A stretch of 64,000 bases of DNA from contig CANDJC010000003.1 of assembly GCA_947384955.1 (NCBI GenBank), positions 23,188 to 87,187 on the forward strand. Reading direction: 5' to 3'. Of the stretch, positions 43,232 through 50,911 are shown one piece after another. How positions within the stretch are numbered: position 1 is the first letter of the stretch; the number at the start of each line of letters is the position of its first letter. The position numbers and the translations under genes were made by a program. The notes beneath the pieces were generated by a model. It made no database searches. It was not told the origin of the DNA and was given only the letters and a program-made list of their open reading frames with translations. This DNA comes from an uncultured Eubacterium sp. Lineage in GTDB: Bacteria; Bacillota; Clostridia; Lachnospirales; Lachnospiraceae.

Positions 43232-45181
43232 TCAGATTGCCAGCATATAGCTTTTGCTCCATTTCCCGTAATAGGTCTTCTTTCCTGCTTTTTTATAACT
43301 GCGTACCCGGATATACAGCTTGTCCCTGCTGACATCCAGATACCGCAGGCGGATAAAATTATCTGTGCCTTTTTTCTCGCCGTTTGTACTGTTTGTATAA
43401 TTCTGATTGTAGGCAATGCTGTACTGGCACCCGTCTATCGTCTTATCCTTTTTCCATTCCACATATACGCTTTCCAGCCCGCCCTGGCTGTTCCTCGTAC
43501 GTACAATTTTTTTCACCTGCACCTGTTTCGGCACAACGGTCAGCGAGATTTTCTTCACTGTTTTTCCATATTCATCCACTGGCGAATCCGAAGCTGTAAT
43601 CGTAACGGATGCCTTGCCATAGCCTTTTGCTTTTAACCTGCCTGATGCGCTGACCGAAAGTATTTTCGCGTTGCTGCTTTGATAAGAAATCGCGGAAGCT
43701 GCTCCATTGCATTTTGCTTTCAGGTTAAATGCTGCGCCGTATTCCAGCTGGCTGTCCTGGATGCTTCCTTTATTATAGGTAATCGTCTGTTTCTTTTTCT
43801 CTTTGGAAAACCAAATACGGCTGCTTTCCACCGTCTGGCGTCCGTCACTGACCGCGCAGTATAAATACAGCCCGTCCGGCACGTCGTCCGCTTTTAAATC
43901 AATGTAAAGCGCTTTTCCCTGCCAGACGATTGATTTATAATCCGATTCACTGAGCGGATGTCCGCTTCCGGTATCGGACGGGGCATAATACCACTGATAT
44001 TCATAATCGTCTGTCAGCCCGCCGCTTGCTTCCACATCAAAGGCCGCTACATTCTGGCTGCGCTGCATGTTTGGCGCGCTGACGATAAGAGGCTCGCTGG
44101 CAGCTTCCCCGCCGCCGGAACCGCTGGACGCGTCATCGGCACGCTGCCACGCACGGGATGCAAGGCTGATATGCAGCACCGGAACGACTGCCCGTGTTTT
44201 ATTTTCCACAAGCCCGTACATGGAAAAAGCGCCTGTGCTGTCAATCAGTGCTGCGTACCGGAACGGATTTGCCTCATTTTCCGCCGGGCTGCGCAGCCAC
44301 CAGTGACAGCACTGCTCCCCGGTTCCGTCCTCGCTGCCCAGTCTCACGCCCATCGCATACGCATACGCGCTTGCCGGCATCTGGCGGACTGGCGTCGGAT
44401 TCTGAATATTTGCCGGAAACCCGTAATTTAAGTCAGCCATTTCCTGCATAGACGGAATGTATATAAAATCATCCGTGTCTGTGCTGTTTTCAGCTGCATT
44501 CGTGCTGCTTTCAGCTGTATCATTTTCATTTTTATTTTTATTTTTAAGTCTGTCTTCATCTTTGCCGGCACTGCTTTTGTCATAAGCTGCATTATCCACC
44601 TTCTGGCGCACAATTGCGTCCCGTTCGGTACTGTCAAATGCCGTGCGGTAAAATTCTCCGTTCAGCCATCTGCGCAGGGAACTGTCCGCCCATGTCACCG
44701 GGGCGCCCATCTCATGGTAGCTCTGGCAGTCCAGCCCGGTATCTGCCAGTACCTTAAGCGTTTCCCCGTCATTGGCCAGCACGCGCCACCGGATGCGCTC
44801 CCATTTAAAGTAGCGGTATTCGCTGTCGCCAAACTGCCCGTCGTCATTTGCATCTGCTTTGCTGACCCGGCGGTATTTTACGCCGTCTGCCCAGGCATCC
44901 CCGTAGCTGTCATAGGAAGCCCCCGTAACTGCGGGAGTCAGCTGCGCGCCTGTTACCTCCGTCTGCGGATAGCTGCCGAAAAACAGATTGGTGTAAATCA
45001 GCTGCCTGCCATCCTCGCTGTACTGCGGCCCCTGCGGCAGTTCCGAGTCTGTATCAGCAGCCATTGCGGTTATCCGTCCCCCGCACATTTCTGCTGCATT
45101 CCATCCCGCTGCCATAAAGCAGAGCATCAGAAGCGCCAGCAGGTATCCTGTTCTTTTTTTCTTTCTCTTCTTTTCTTCCAT
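43232..45181 (-). CDS. Exported DUF6273-type protein with Ig-like and FN3-like domains
   Basis: After a very basic N-terminus and signal/TM segment ('YLLALLMLCFMAAGWNAAEM') comes a DUF6273 region. It contains 'TNLFFGSYPQTEV', 'YRYFKWERIRWRVLANDGET', 'SLRRWLNGEFYRTAF', 'HWWLRSPAE' and 'VENKTRAVVPVLHI', a fold like formylglycine-generating-enzyme proteins but without known catalysis. A Big_2-like domain ('SNAKILSVSASGRLKAKG') and an FN3-like C-terminal domain follow. ATG 45181 has GGAG 8 nt upstream. It lies in the T7SS block and may be an exported partner. Function unknown. Confidence 0.8.
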   Translation of the reverse strand: MEEKKRKKKRTGYLLALLMLCFMAAGWNAAEMCGGRITAMAADTDSELPQGPQYSEDGRQLIYTNLFFGSYPQTEVTGAQLTPAVTGASYDSYGDAWADGVKYRRVSKADANDDGQFGDSEYRYFKWERIRWRVLANDGETLKVLADTGLDCQSYHEMGAPVTWADSSLRRWLNGEFYRTAFDSTERDAIVRQKVDNAAYDKSSAGKDEDRLKNKNKNENDTAESSTNAAENSTDTDDFIYIPSMQEMADLNYGFPANIQNPTPVRQMPASAYAYAMGVRLGSEDGTGEQCCHWWLRSPAENEANPFRYAALIDSTGAFSMYGLVENKTRAVVPVLHISLASRAWQRADDASSGSGGGEAASEPLIVSAPNMQRSQNVAAFDVEASGGLTDDYEYQWYYAPSDTGSGHPLSESDYKSIVWQGKALYIDLKADDVPDGLYLYCAVSDGRQTVESSRIWFSKEKKKQTITYNKGSIQDSQLEYGAAFNLKAKCNGAASAISYQSSNAKILSVSASGRLKAKGYGKASVTITASDSPVDEYGKTVKKISLTVVPKQVQVKKIVRTRNSQGGLESVYVEWKKDKTIDGCQYSIAYNQNYTNSTNGEKKGTDNFIRLRYLDVSRDKLYIRVRSYKKAGKKTYYGKWSKSYMLAI

Positions 45182-45243
45182 AAACACGTCTCCTGATAGT
45201 TCCATTCAAAATACCGCTGGATGCCGGGGTTTTCAGATTGCCG

Positions 45244-45552
45244 TCAGCCGGCGGTCTGCTGCATCACGCCTGGCACGCCTGTTTCCAGAATCTCTTTTTC
45301 CGTGCTTTCATATGCTGCCGCAATCTGCTCCAGCGTTTTGCCGTACTGCATCATCAGCTCCTGCTGGCTGTGCAGGCTTTCTGTAATACCCGACAGCGCC
45401 TGTTCCAGGCCCCGGTAATCTGTCTCCTGAAACCGCACCTGCCGTAAAATGTCCGCCGCCCGGCCTTCCTGCTTTCGGATTTCCCTGCCACAGCTGTTTA
45501 TCTGTTCTGCCAGACCCAAAATCCTGCTTTCTGTTATCTGAAATTCTCCCAT
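45244..45552 (-). CDS. WXG100-sized helical protein lacking the WXG motif
   Basis: The 102-residue protein is almost entirely alpha-helical ('LAEQINSCGREIRKQEGRAA', 'RGLEQALSGITESLHSQQEL', 'IAAAYESTEKEILETG') and has the size and two-helix pattern of WXG100 proteins, but contains no Trp. The C-terminal 'AAAYESTEKEI' resembles the Y-x-x-x-D/E export-signal-like end of T7SS substrates. AAGGAGG precedes ATG 45552, 12 bp after the FHA-protease gene. It may be a heterodimer partner of a WXG100 protein. Confidence 0.75.
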   Translation of the reverse strand: MGEFQITESRILGLAEQINSCGREIRKQEGRAADILRQVRFQETDYRGLEQALSGITESLHSQQELMMQYGKTLEQIAAAYESTEKEILETGVPGVMQQTAG

Positions 45553-45564
45553 TGCCGCACCTCC

Positions 45565-47403
45565 TTATTCCTGTACAAGGAACGCTTCATCAGACAGCGA
45601 AATTTCATCCCCGCTTTTTAACCGGACCGGCTGTCCCGGCACAATCTTTCTTCCGTTGACGCTCGTACCGTTCAGGGAATTCAAATCGTCCACATACCAG
45701 CCGCCGTTATCTTCAAACAGCATCGCATGCTTCCTGCTGATTGTCTGGTTGTCCGGGATGCTGAAATCTGCCATGGCCTGGCTTTTTCCGATAATAAACT
45801 GGTTTTTATTCAGTACCGCTGTCTGCCCGGTCTTCTGCCGAAGCAGCCTGAGCCTTCGTCCGGCTGGCGGTGTAACAGGCTGGCGGAAGCTGTCCGCTCT
45901 CTGCGGCTGTCTTTGTACACCTGCATTCTGCTGCCTCTGCACGCCGCTATTGTATAATCCCTGCTGCCCGCCGTACCCTGCACTGCGAGGCGGCTGCATC
46001 TGGGAATTATGGCTTTGCGCTGCCTGCTGGCTTGCGCCGTGCATCCGCTCCAGCTCCATCCATTTCTTTTCCTGTGCGTTTTTCACCGCAAGCACCAGCA
46101 TAATCAGAAACAGCACAATATCACAAACAGCCATGACCATAACGGCGATTGTTATCCGCTCCGTCTTTGGCTCAAGCGTACCAAGCGCTTCATAAAGCAT
46201 CTGGGAAGCAGTCTGTAATTCCTGTGCCTTTGGCTGTTCCAGCGCCATGACTCCCGCAGCGGTTTCCATTGCCAGCTCCAGCGCTTCCATGGATTCCTTT
46301 TTATATGCATTCTCCGCCAGTACAGACGCACATTCCTGATATACGGAAGAAAGCTGCACACCAGCCTCGTCAATGGCTCTGCTTCCGTAATAAATCGCAA
46401 AATTATCCAAAACCGCGCTGATTTCATCTATTGGCAGCGCATAGGCAGTGCCCGTATCATCTTCCGGCGATTTTCTGCAGTTCAGTCCGACCACATACCC
46501 GTCCTCATCCAGCAGCGGGCCGCCTTCCATTCCCTGCACTACCGGTGCTGAATGGGCCACATATCCGCCGCCTTCCAGATAGATTTCTGTCTGTGTCACT
46601 ACGCCCTGAACCAGCCGTACATCCGCCGGCGAATATTCAACAGGAGTTTCTTCCTTTCCTGTCTGCTTTTCAAAACCATAAGCACTGACCATCTGATTAG
46701 CCGTAATGTCTGCACTCGAGCCTAATTTTAACGATTCCTTCTGACTGACTACATTTGCAGCTGACAATACACAGTAATCCTTCTCAGCACTTTTTACAAC
46801 GACTTCCGCTGCCGCTGTAACATCCCCGGTTATGACAACCCGGATGGAATTTTGCAGCTGCATATTTTCGGTATCAATTTTATGTTTTTTGCAGTATTTT
46901 TTTATTTTGCCCGGCGTATTCGATACGCTGCTGCTGTTTGTCACAATATAGGTCGCGCTCTCCTGATTCGCAATGAGAAAGCCGCTTCCTGACTTCATTT
47001 TCCAGAATTTCCCCTTCGCATCTGTAAAGCCGCTCTCTACTTCAACAATCGCAGCTTCTGCCCGCACCGGATGGCCAGACGCATCCTTCTGCATCCCGGC
47101 ACCAATGCCGCTCTGGTCTGACTGCATTCCGGCGTCTGTACCGCTCTGGCCCGGCTGCATCCCTGTATCTGTACCGCCCTGGCCTGGCTGCATCCCTGCA
47201 TCTGCAGCACCCTGGTCTGGCTGTATTCCTGTATCAGCGCCGCTCTGAACCAGCCCGGCTGAAGCTCCTGCAGTCTGTACACCCGATATTCCCGTGTCCC
47301 AGACGGCAGCTGGCTGTGCAGCCTGAACCTGGCTGGAAATGCCGGTGCATAAAAGGAGCGCGGCCAGCCCGGCCCGAATGCCTGATTTTTTTAAATTTGC
47401 CAT
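45565..47403 (-). CDS. Membrane FHA protein with inactive trypsin-like protease domain
   Basis: A signal/TM segment is followed by tandem repeats of about 11 residues (GTDTGMQPGQS type) and a trypsin/DegP-like domain ('SGSGFLIANQE', 'TYIVTNSSSV', 'KDYCVLSA', 'GMEGGPLLDEDGYVVGLN'). The catalytic His (usually NNHV) is replaced in NSSS and the nucleophile Ser (GNSGGP) is Glu, so it should not cleave. One TM segment ('ITIAVMVMAVCDIVLFLIML') near residue 425 leads to a Gln-rich linker and a cytosolic FHA domain ('NQFIIGKSQAMADFSI', 'ISRKHAMLFEDNGGW', 'LNSLNGTSVNG'). It may couple outside binding to phospho-signals. ATG 47403 follows GGGGAAG. 612 residues. Confidence 0.88.
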   Translation of the reverse strand: MANLKKSGIRAGLAALLLCTGISSQVQAAQPAAVWDTGISGVQTAGASAGLVQSGADTGIQPDQGAADAGMQPGQGGTDTGMQPGQSGTDAGMQSDQSGIGAGMQKDASGHPVRAEAAIVEVESGFTDAKGKFWKMKSGSGFLIANQESATYIVTNSSSVSNTPGKIKKYCKKHKIDTENMQLQNSIRVVITGDVTAAAEVVVKSAEKDYCVLSAANVVSQKESLKLGSSADITANQMVSAYGFEKQTGKEETPVEYSPADVRLVQGVVTQTEIYLEGGGYVAHSAPVVQGMEGGPLLDEDGYVVGLNCRKSPEDDTGTAYALPIDEISAVLDNFAIYYGSRAIDEAGVQLSSVYQECASVLAENAYKKESMEALELAMETAAGVMALEQPKAQELQTASQMLYEALGTLEPKTERITIAVMVMAVCDIVLFLIMLVLAVKNAQEKKWMELERMHGASQQAAQSHNSQMQPPRSAGYGGQQGLYNSGVQRQQNAGVQRQPQRADSFRQPVTPPAGRRLRLLRQKTGQTAVLNKNQFIIGKSQAMADFSIPDNQTISRKHAMLFEDNGGWYVDDLNSLNGTSVNGRKIVPGQPVRLKSGDEISLSDEAFLVQE

Positions 47404-47425
47404 TTTATGCTTCCCCATAACTGCC

Positions 47426-47457
47426 ACAATAAGACGCTTTCGCAAGCGTCCTATTGT
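47426..47457 (-). promoter_or_regulatory. GNRA-type stem-loop downstream of the WXG100 cluster
   Basis: On the minus strand, 14-bp arms (13 paired) enclose a GCGA tetraloop. It lies 18 bp after the WXG100 stop at 47475 and before the FHA-protease start. No T-run follows, so mRNA stabilisation or processing between highly and weakly expressed genes is more likely than termination. This placement also argues for the 47403 start. Confidence 0.65.
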
Positions 47458-47474
47458 TGTAGTCTTTTCTGAAA

Positions 47475-47792
47475 TTATGAGATTACATCTTCCTTTAAAG
47501 AGTTGATTAAGTTCTTGTTCGTATTCTCTGCACGCTCGTATTCTGCTGCCATTGCGTTTAAGTCTGTCACGTGCTCGTTAATCATTTTTACCATGCGGTT
47601 GATATCGTCCTGCAGCTGGCCGAATTTTCTCTTGTAAGCGTCTGCTGCCTCGCCGCTCCATACACAGCCGGACAGCTGGTTTACGATGCTGGTCATGGAC
47701 TGTGTCATCCTCTGGATATGCTGTCCTGTTGACTGAAAATTGCTTGCTGTGCTCCTTAACCTGTCTGTAGATACCTTTAATGTTCCTACCAT
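47475..47792 (-). CDS. WXG100 (ESAT-6-like) protein 1
   Basis: The 105-residue protein has the two-helix hairpin of ESAT-6/EsxA proteins with the W-S-G turn in 'CVWSGEAADAYKRKF' near residue 45. The C-terminal helix ends 'AAEYERAENTNKNLINSLKE', matching the Y-x-x-x-D/E type secretion signal region. WXG100 proteins are T7SS substrates that often dimerise with a neighbour. AAAGAGAGG precedes ATG 47792. It is the last of five consecutive WXG100 genes. Confidence 0.92.
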   Translation of the reverse strand: MVGTLKVSTDRLRSTASNFQSTGQHIQRMTQSMTSIVNQLSGCVWSGEAADAYKRKFGQLQDDINRMVKMINEHVTDLNAMAAEYERAENTNKNLINSLKEDVIS

Positions 47793-47865
47793 TTACTTTT
47801 CCTCTCTTTCCTTTCATTGTCTGTCATGCAAAAGTGTTTTTTGTCATATGCGAACCAGATTTTCA

Positions 47866-48171
47866 TTATTTATAAGTTCTTACATTACCCATTTCCACGT
47901 TTCTGGCTTCTGCCTGCTCATATGTCTTTGCAATTTCTGCAAGTTTTGTTACATAGTTTTCGATTTCTTTGTAGAAATTCTGCATCTGCTGTACATCCTG
48001 ATTGAAAGCCTTATCAAATGCCTGTCTTGCATCGCCTTCCCACATGCCGTTTAATGCACGCTGCTGGGTTTTAAGGTTTTCAATCTGTGTTGTCAGGTTA
48101 CGGTTGTTTGCACGTAATTCCCCTGCCTTCTGGTTCAGCTGTGCTGTAGTTACTGTAAATTGGTTTGCCAT
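47866..48171 (-). CDS. WXG100 (ESAT-6-like) protein 2
   Basis: This 101-residue protein is the closest to a canonical EsxA of the set: 'GMWEGDARQAFDKAFNQD' with the WEG turn near residue 43, flanked by long helices, and 'AKTYEQAEARNVEMG' at the end (Y-E-x-A-E). AAGGAGG lies upstream of ATG 48171. It may be the main substrate or structural EsxA of the system. 73 bp upstream of protein 1. Confidence 0.92.
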   Translation of the reverse strand: MANQFTVTTAQLNQKAGELRANNRNLTTQIENLKTQQRALNGMWEGDARQAFDKAFNQDVQQMQNFYKEIENYVTKLAEIAKTYEQAEARNVEMGNVRTYK

Positions 48172-48251
48172 TATAATGACCTCCTTAAATTTTTTATTTA
48201 TCTTGAAATGTAATTGCTACATCTAAGATTCACCTGTTTTTTCATCCATTT

Positions 48252-48572
48252 TTATGCCATATATATCCTGGCCTGTGCAATTTCATAGCTCTTCTTTTCT
48301 GCATCATAGGTATTCTGCGCAGTCTGGCGGATAGTCTCTGCGGCATGCTTTAAATCCTCTGCCGTGGTTTTCATATTGTTTCCGACAAGCTGTCCCTTTT
48401 TGCAGAACGCCGCTGCATTTTCCCCTTTCCAGGCCGCCGCGATTCCTGACAGGCAGGACTGGAAACTTCCGTCTGCCAGCATGGCAAGATTTTTGGAAAT
48501 CTGCTCCAGTTCGTCCGCCTGCCGCTTCGCGTTTTGAAATTCCATTTCGATTACATGCATTGTCTTAGCCAT
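48252..48572 (-). CDS. WXG100 (ESAT-6-like) protein 3
   Basis: A 106-residue helical-hairpin protein with 'AAAWKGENAAAFCKKG' (W-K-G) near residue 48, and 'TYDAEKKSYEIAQARIYMA' at the C-terminus. Its first helix ('FQNAKRQADELEQISKNLAM') is typical of WXG100. GAGGG precedes ATG 48572. It contains Cys residues in both helices. Part of the same operon, 14 bp after protein 4. Confidence 0.9.
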   Translation of the reverse strand: MAKTMHVIEMEFQNAKRQADELEQISKNLAMLADGSFQSCLSGIAAAWKGENAAAFCKKGQLVGNNMKTTAEDLKHAAETIRQTAQNTYDAEKKSYEIAQARIYMA

Positions 48573-48586
48573 AGCCTGCCCTCACT

Positions 48587-48904
48587 TTATAAAATCGCAT
48601 CCTCTGGCAGGGAAGCTGTCATCTGTACCGACTTTTCTTCCGCATCGCTGTAAATGCCTGCCATTTTCAGCAGATTCGCTGGATGATTTTTAAGCCTCGC
48701 AAACACGGATTCCATTTCCTGCTTTGTCTCCTCAAACATCCTCCGCCTGCAGTCCGCGGCATCCCCTTCCCAGTAATGCTTTGCTGTCTCGGCTGTCGCG
48801 CAGAGACTGCGCCAGTTTTTCTGCGCATCTGCAATCTGGCTTTCTATCTGTGCGGCTCCCCGCTTCAGCTCGTCGGGAGATACCGTTAACCGGAAATCCG
48901 CCAT
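48587..48904 (-). CDS. WXG100 (ESAT-6-like) protein 4
   Basis: A 105-residue protein with 'KHYWEGDAADCRRRMF' (W-E-G) near residue 44 and a C-terminal 'AGIYSDAEEKSVQM'. The first helix 'PDELKRGAAQIESQIADAQK' and the second 'QEMESVFARLKNHPANLLKM' give the expected hairpin. GGGAGGG precedes ATG 48904. The sequence is only distantly similar to proteins 1-3, so the cluster is diversified rather than a recent duplication. Confidence 0.9.
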   Translation of the reverse strand: MADFRLTVSPDELKRGAAQIESQIADAQKNWRSLCATAETAKHYWEGDAADCRRRMFEETKQEMESVFARLKNHPANLLKMAGIYSDAEEKSVQMTASLPEDAIL

Positions 48905-48948
48905 TGTCCATCCCTCCCAGTTTCCTGATTTCTAGCCTGCATCCGGCT

Positions 48949-49251
48949 TTATACCCTGATGTCCGCAATCATGGAAGCAATCTTTCTTTCACACTGTTCA
49001 TATCTGCTTTTCGCGTTTGTATCATAAGAATGAATTTCCTTTAAACCGCTGACTGCCTCCTGCGCCGCTTCGATATCCGCCATAAAGGACTTATGAAATG
49101 CATCCTTTCCGGCACCCTCCCACATTCTTTCCAGGGCAGCTGCACTCTGTTTCATGCCTTCCATTTCTTTCGCAAGGTTTAAGATACAGCCATATATGCG
49201 GCCCGCATCCATTCCAAGCCTGTCTGTATTTATCCTGATTCTGTCTGCCAT
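48949..49251 (-). CDS. WXG100 (ESAT-6-like) protein 5
   Basis: A 100-residue protein with 'LERMWEGAGKDAFHKSFMAD' (W-E-G) near residue 44 and a C-terminal 'YEQCERKIASMIADIRV'. AAAAGGAG precedes ATG 49251. It is the first of five WXG100 genes in the direction of transcription and follows the Trp-less coiled-coil gene. Confidence 0.9.
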   Translation of the reverse strand: MADRIRINTDRLGMDAGRIYGCILNLAKEMEGMKQSAAALERMWEGAGKDAFHKSFMADIEAAQEAVSGLKEIHSYDTNAKSRYEQCERKIASMIADIRV

Positions 49252-49339
49252 AGAATTCTCCTTTTCCGAAACACCTGCGCCTGTGCACTTCTGCCGTTTT
49301 TATATCCGCCGCTTACTCTGCCCTGTCTGGAATGCCCCG

Positions 49340-49684
49340 TCACTGTCCCAGTGTCACCGGAAACTGTACCATCTCTGGAAGGCTGACTGCCCGAAGCGTT
49401 TCCTCATACCGCCTGGCATCTGTCTCCGCAGCCTGCATCATTTCCTCCTCGGTCTTCTCATACAGATACCCTGCCTGTTCCAGCACAGCTGCCAGGTCTT
49501 TGCAGAGGCTGGCCTGCTTTTTTAAAAAACTGCTCTGGCTGTCCAGCTTCTTTTCTATCAGCTGGTTATGACAGCCTTCGCAGACCGCATCCAGCCGCCT
49601 GATATTGGATGAAAGCTCCTTTTCGCACTGCCCCAGTTCCTGTGCCAGACGCTTTAGCTGCTTTAAATGCATCGTCGCTTCCAT
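49340..49684 (-). CDS. Trp-less coiled-coil protein of WXG100 size
   Basis: A 114-residue helical protein ('LKRLAQELGQCEKELSSNIR', 'LKKQASLCKDLAAVLEQAGY', 'YEKTEEEMMQAAETDARRYE') with no Trp. Its helical hairpin and size match T7SS small substrates or partners, and 'YLYEKTEEEMMQ' recalls the export-signal end; a 20-residue non-helical tail follows. GGAGG precedes ATG 49684. It sits between yukD and the WXG100 cluster, and could be an EsaC-like or substrate-partner protein. Confidence 0.75.
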   Translation of the reverse strand: MEATMHLKQLKRLAQELGQCEKELSSNIRRLDAVCEGCHNQLIEKKLDSQSSFLKKQASLCKDLAAVLEQAGYLYEKTEEEMMQAAETDARRYEETLRAVSLPEMVQFPVTLGQ

Positions 49685-49801
49685 TATTGTCCTCCAGCTG
49701 TTTTCCTGACTGCCCCCTGCTGATACTGACTATACCAGAATTTTCCAGTATAAGAGCAGACTTGTATTATATGACCTGTCTGTATGTCCGGACAGCACAT
49801 T

Positions 49802-50050
49802 TTACACAAAAATCATCCGGCTGCCGTCATGAATGCCATTTGCATGCAGGCTCAGGTTATGGTCAAGCAGCGTGCCTGTGTCCATGGAATACAGGACAAA
49901 ATCAGTTATTTTTGCCGGCTTTTTTTCTTTTACCTTTTTGGAAATCATTTCGCTGATTTCTTCCATCACCTGCAGCGCCGGGACATTTTCATCCAGCATA
50001 AAGTCATAATTTTCATCTACAGCCGGTATATAAACATCTGTTAAAATCAT
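49802..50050 (-). CDS. YukD/EsaB ubiquitin-like T7SS protein
   Basis: The 82-residue protein has a beta-grasp pattern: strand 'MILTDVYIPAVDENYDFML', a helix ('ALQVMEEISEMISKKVKE'), then 'DFVLYSMDTGTLLDHNLSLH' and 'GIHDGSRMIFV'. This matches YukD/EsaB of Firmicutes T7SS, a small cytosolic protein needed for secretion in Staphylococcus and Bacillus. AAGGAG precedes ATG 50050. Its place next to WXG100 and EssC genes is strong support. Confidence 0.88.
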   Translation of the reverse strand: MILTDVYIPAVDENYDFMLDENVPALQVMEEISEMISKKVKEKKPAKITDFVLYSMDTGTLLDHNLSLHANGIHDGSRMIFV

Positions 50051-50140
50051 AAAATGATTCTCCTTCCCATACTGATAAACCGATGAACCCCTCTGGCAGT
50101 AAGCACTCTATCTATGACTGCACCCAAAACAGATTCTGTC

Positions 50141-50911
50141 TTAAATTCCGCCGTCCATCGTACCCATCCGCCCGGGCCATAACATCTGTCCAAGCACCTC
50201 TCCGGCTCTTTCTGCCGCATACTGAAATCTTCTCTCCCCGTTCATCTCCACCCAGACATCCCGGACTCCGGCCTTCCAGACCTGCACTTCCCGCAGAGCT
50301 TTTCCATCTATGCTGCTGCGCTTCACTGCCCGCAGGCGTTCCTCATCCATGAGCCTCACACACGCTTCCCCCAGCATCTGCTCCCACTCCCGCACATCCA
50401 GCTGCGCCAGACCGAGCATGCCGTCCTCGCGCTGGCTTTTGCGCACCGCCACGGCACTGTCCCCGGACAGATAACAGCACCGCAGCATAGATACTGATAA
50501 TGAATCCATTCCCTCACAGGTTACGCAAATCTTATGTTCCAGCATCACCGAAAGCATCCGGGCATAAGGCTGTCTCACAGCCACGCCCTGCCCGTCCCAG
50601 TCAATCACGCCAGCCAGATACATCCCCGCCAGCACACTGTTCACCGCTGCATTTTTTCCAGACTGCCCGCATGCATCTTTCTGCACACCGGCACCCCGCA
50701 CCGCTTCGCCGATTCCAGCCTGTGCCCCCGGCCCGCATGCGTCTTTCCGCACACCGATGCCCTGCAGCGCTTCTTCAGAAAACACCCCGTACCACTGCGC
50801 CTGCCCAAGCCCTGCCAGCAGCAGCTTCAGCGCATCCTCTCTGATGTAATAAACCTCATAACAGTTATCCGGGCACCCTTTCGCCGCGCATTCCCGCTGC
50901 AAACCGTCCAT
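50141..50911 (-). CDS. T7SS-locus protein of unknown function
   Basis: The 256-residue soluble protein has Cys-rich ends, an internal imperfect repeat ('GIGVRKDACGPGAQAGIGEA' and 'GAGVQKDACGQSG'), and a C-terminal half with 'VCVTCEGMDSLSVSMLRCCY' and 'VQVWKAGVRDVWVEMNGERR'. I do not recognise a family; the general layout (soluble, ~250 residues, in the T7SS operon) recalls EspG-like or DUF508x accessory proteins but that is not demonstrable. Its GAAGGAG-led ATG 50911 lies inside the end of the LytTR gene, overlapping it by 47 bp, which suggests translational coupling. Confidence 0.7.
   Translation of the reverse strand: MDGLQRECAAKGCPDNCYEVYYIREDALKLLLAGLGQAQWYGVFSEEALQGIGVRKDACGPGAQAGIGEAVRGAGVQKDACGQSGKNAAVNSVLAGMYLAGVIDWDGQGVAVRQPYARMLSVMLEHKICVTCEGMDSLSVSMLRCCYLSGDSAVAVRKSQREDGMLGLAQLDVREWEQMLGEACVRLMDEERLRAVKRSSIDGKALREVQVWKAGVRDVWVEMNGERRFQYAAERAGEVLGQMLWPGRMGTMDGGI

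Noticed and set aside
45565-47403. Active HtrA/MycP-type protease in the T7SS locus
   Set aside because: The catalytic His and Ser positions are replaced, so proteolysis is not supported.
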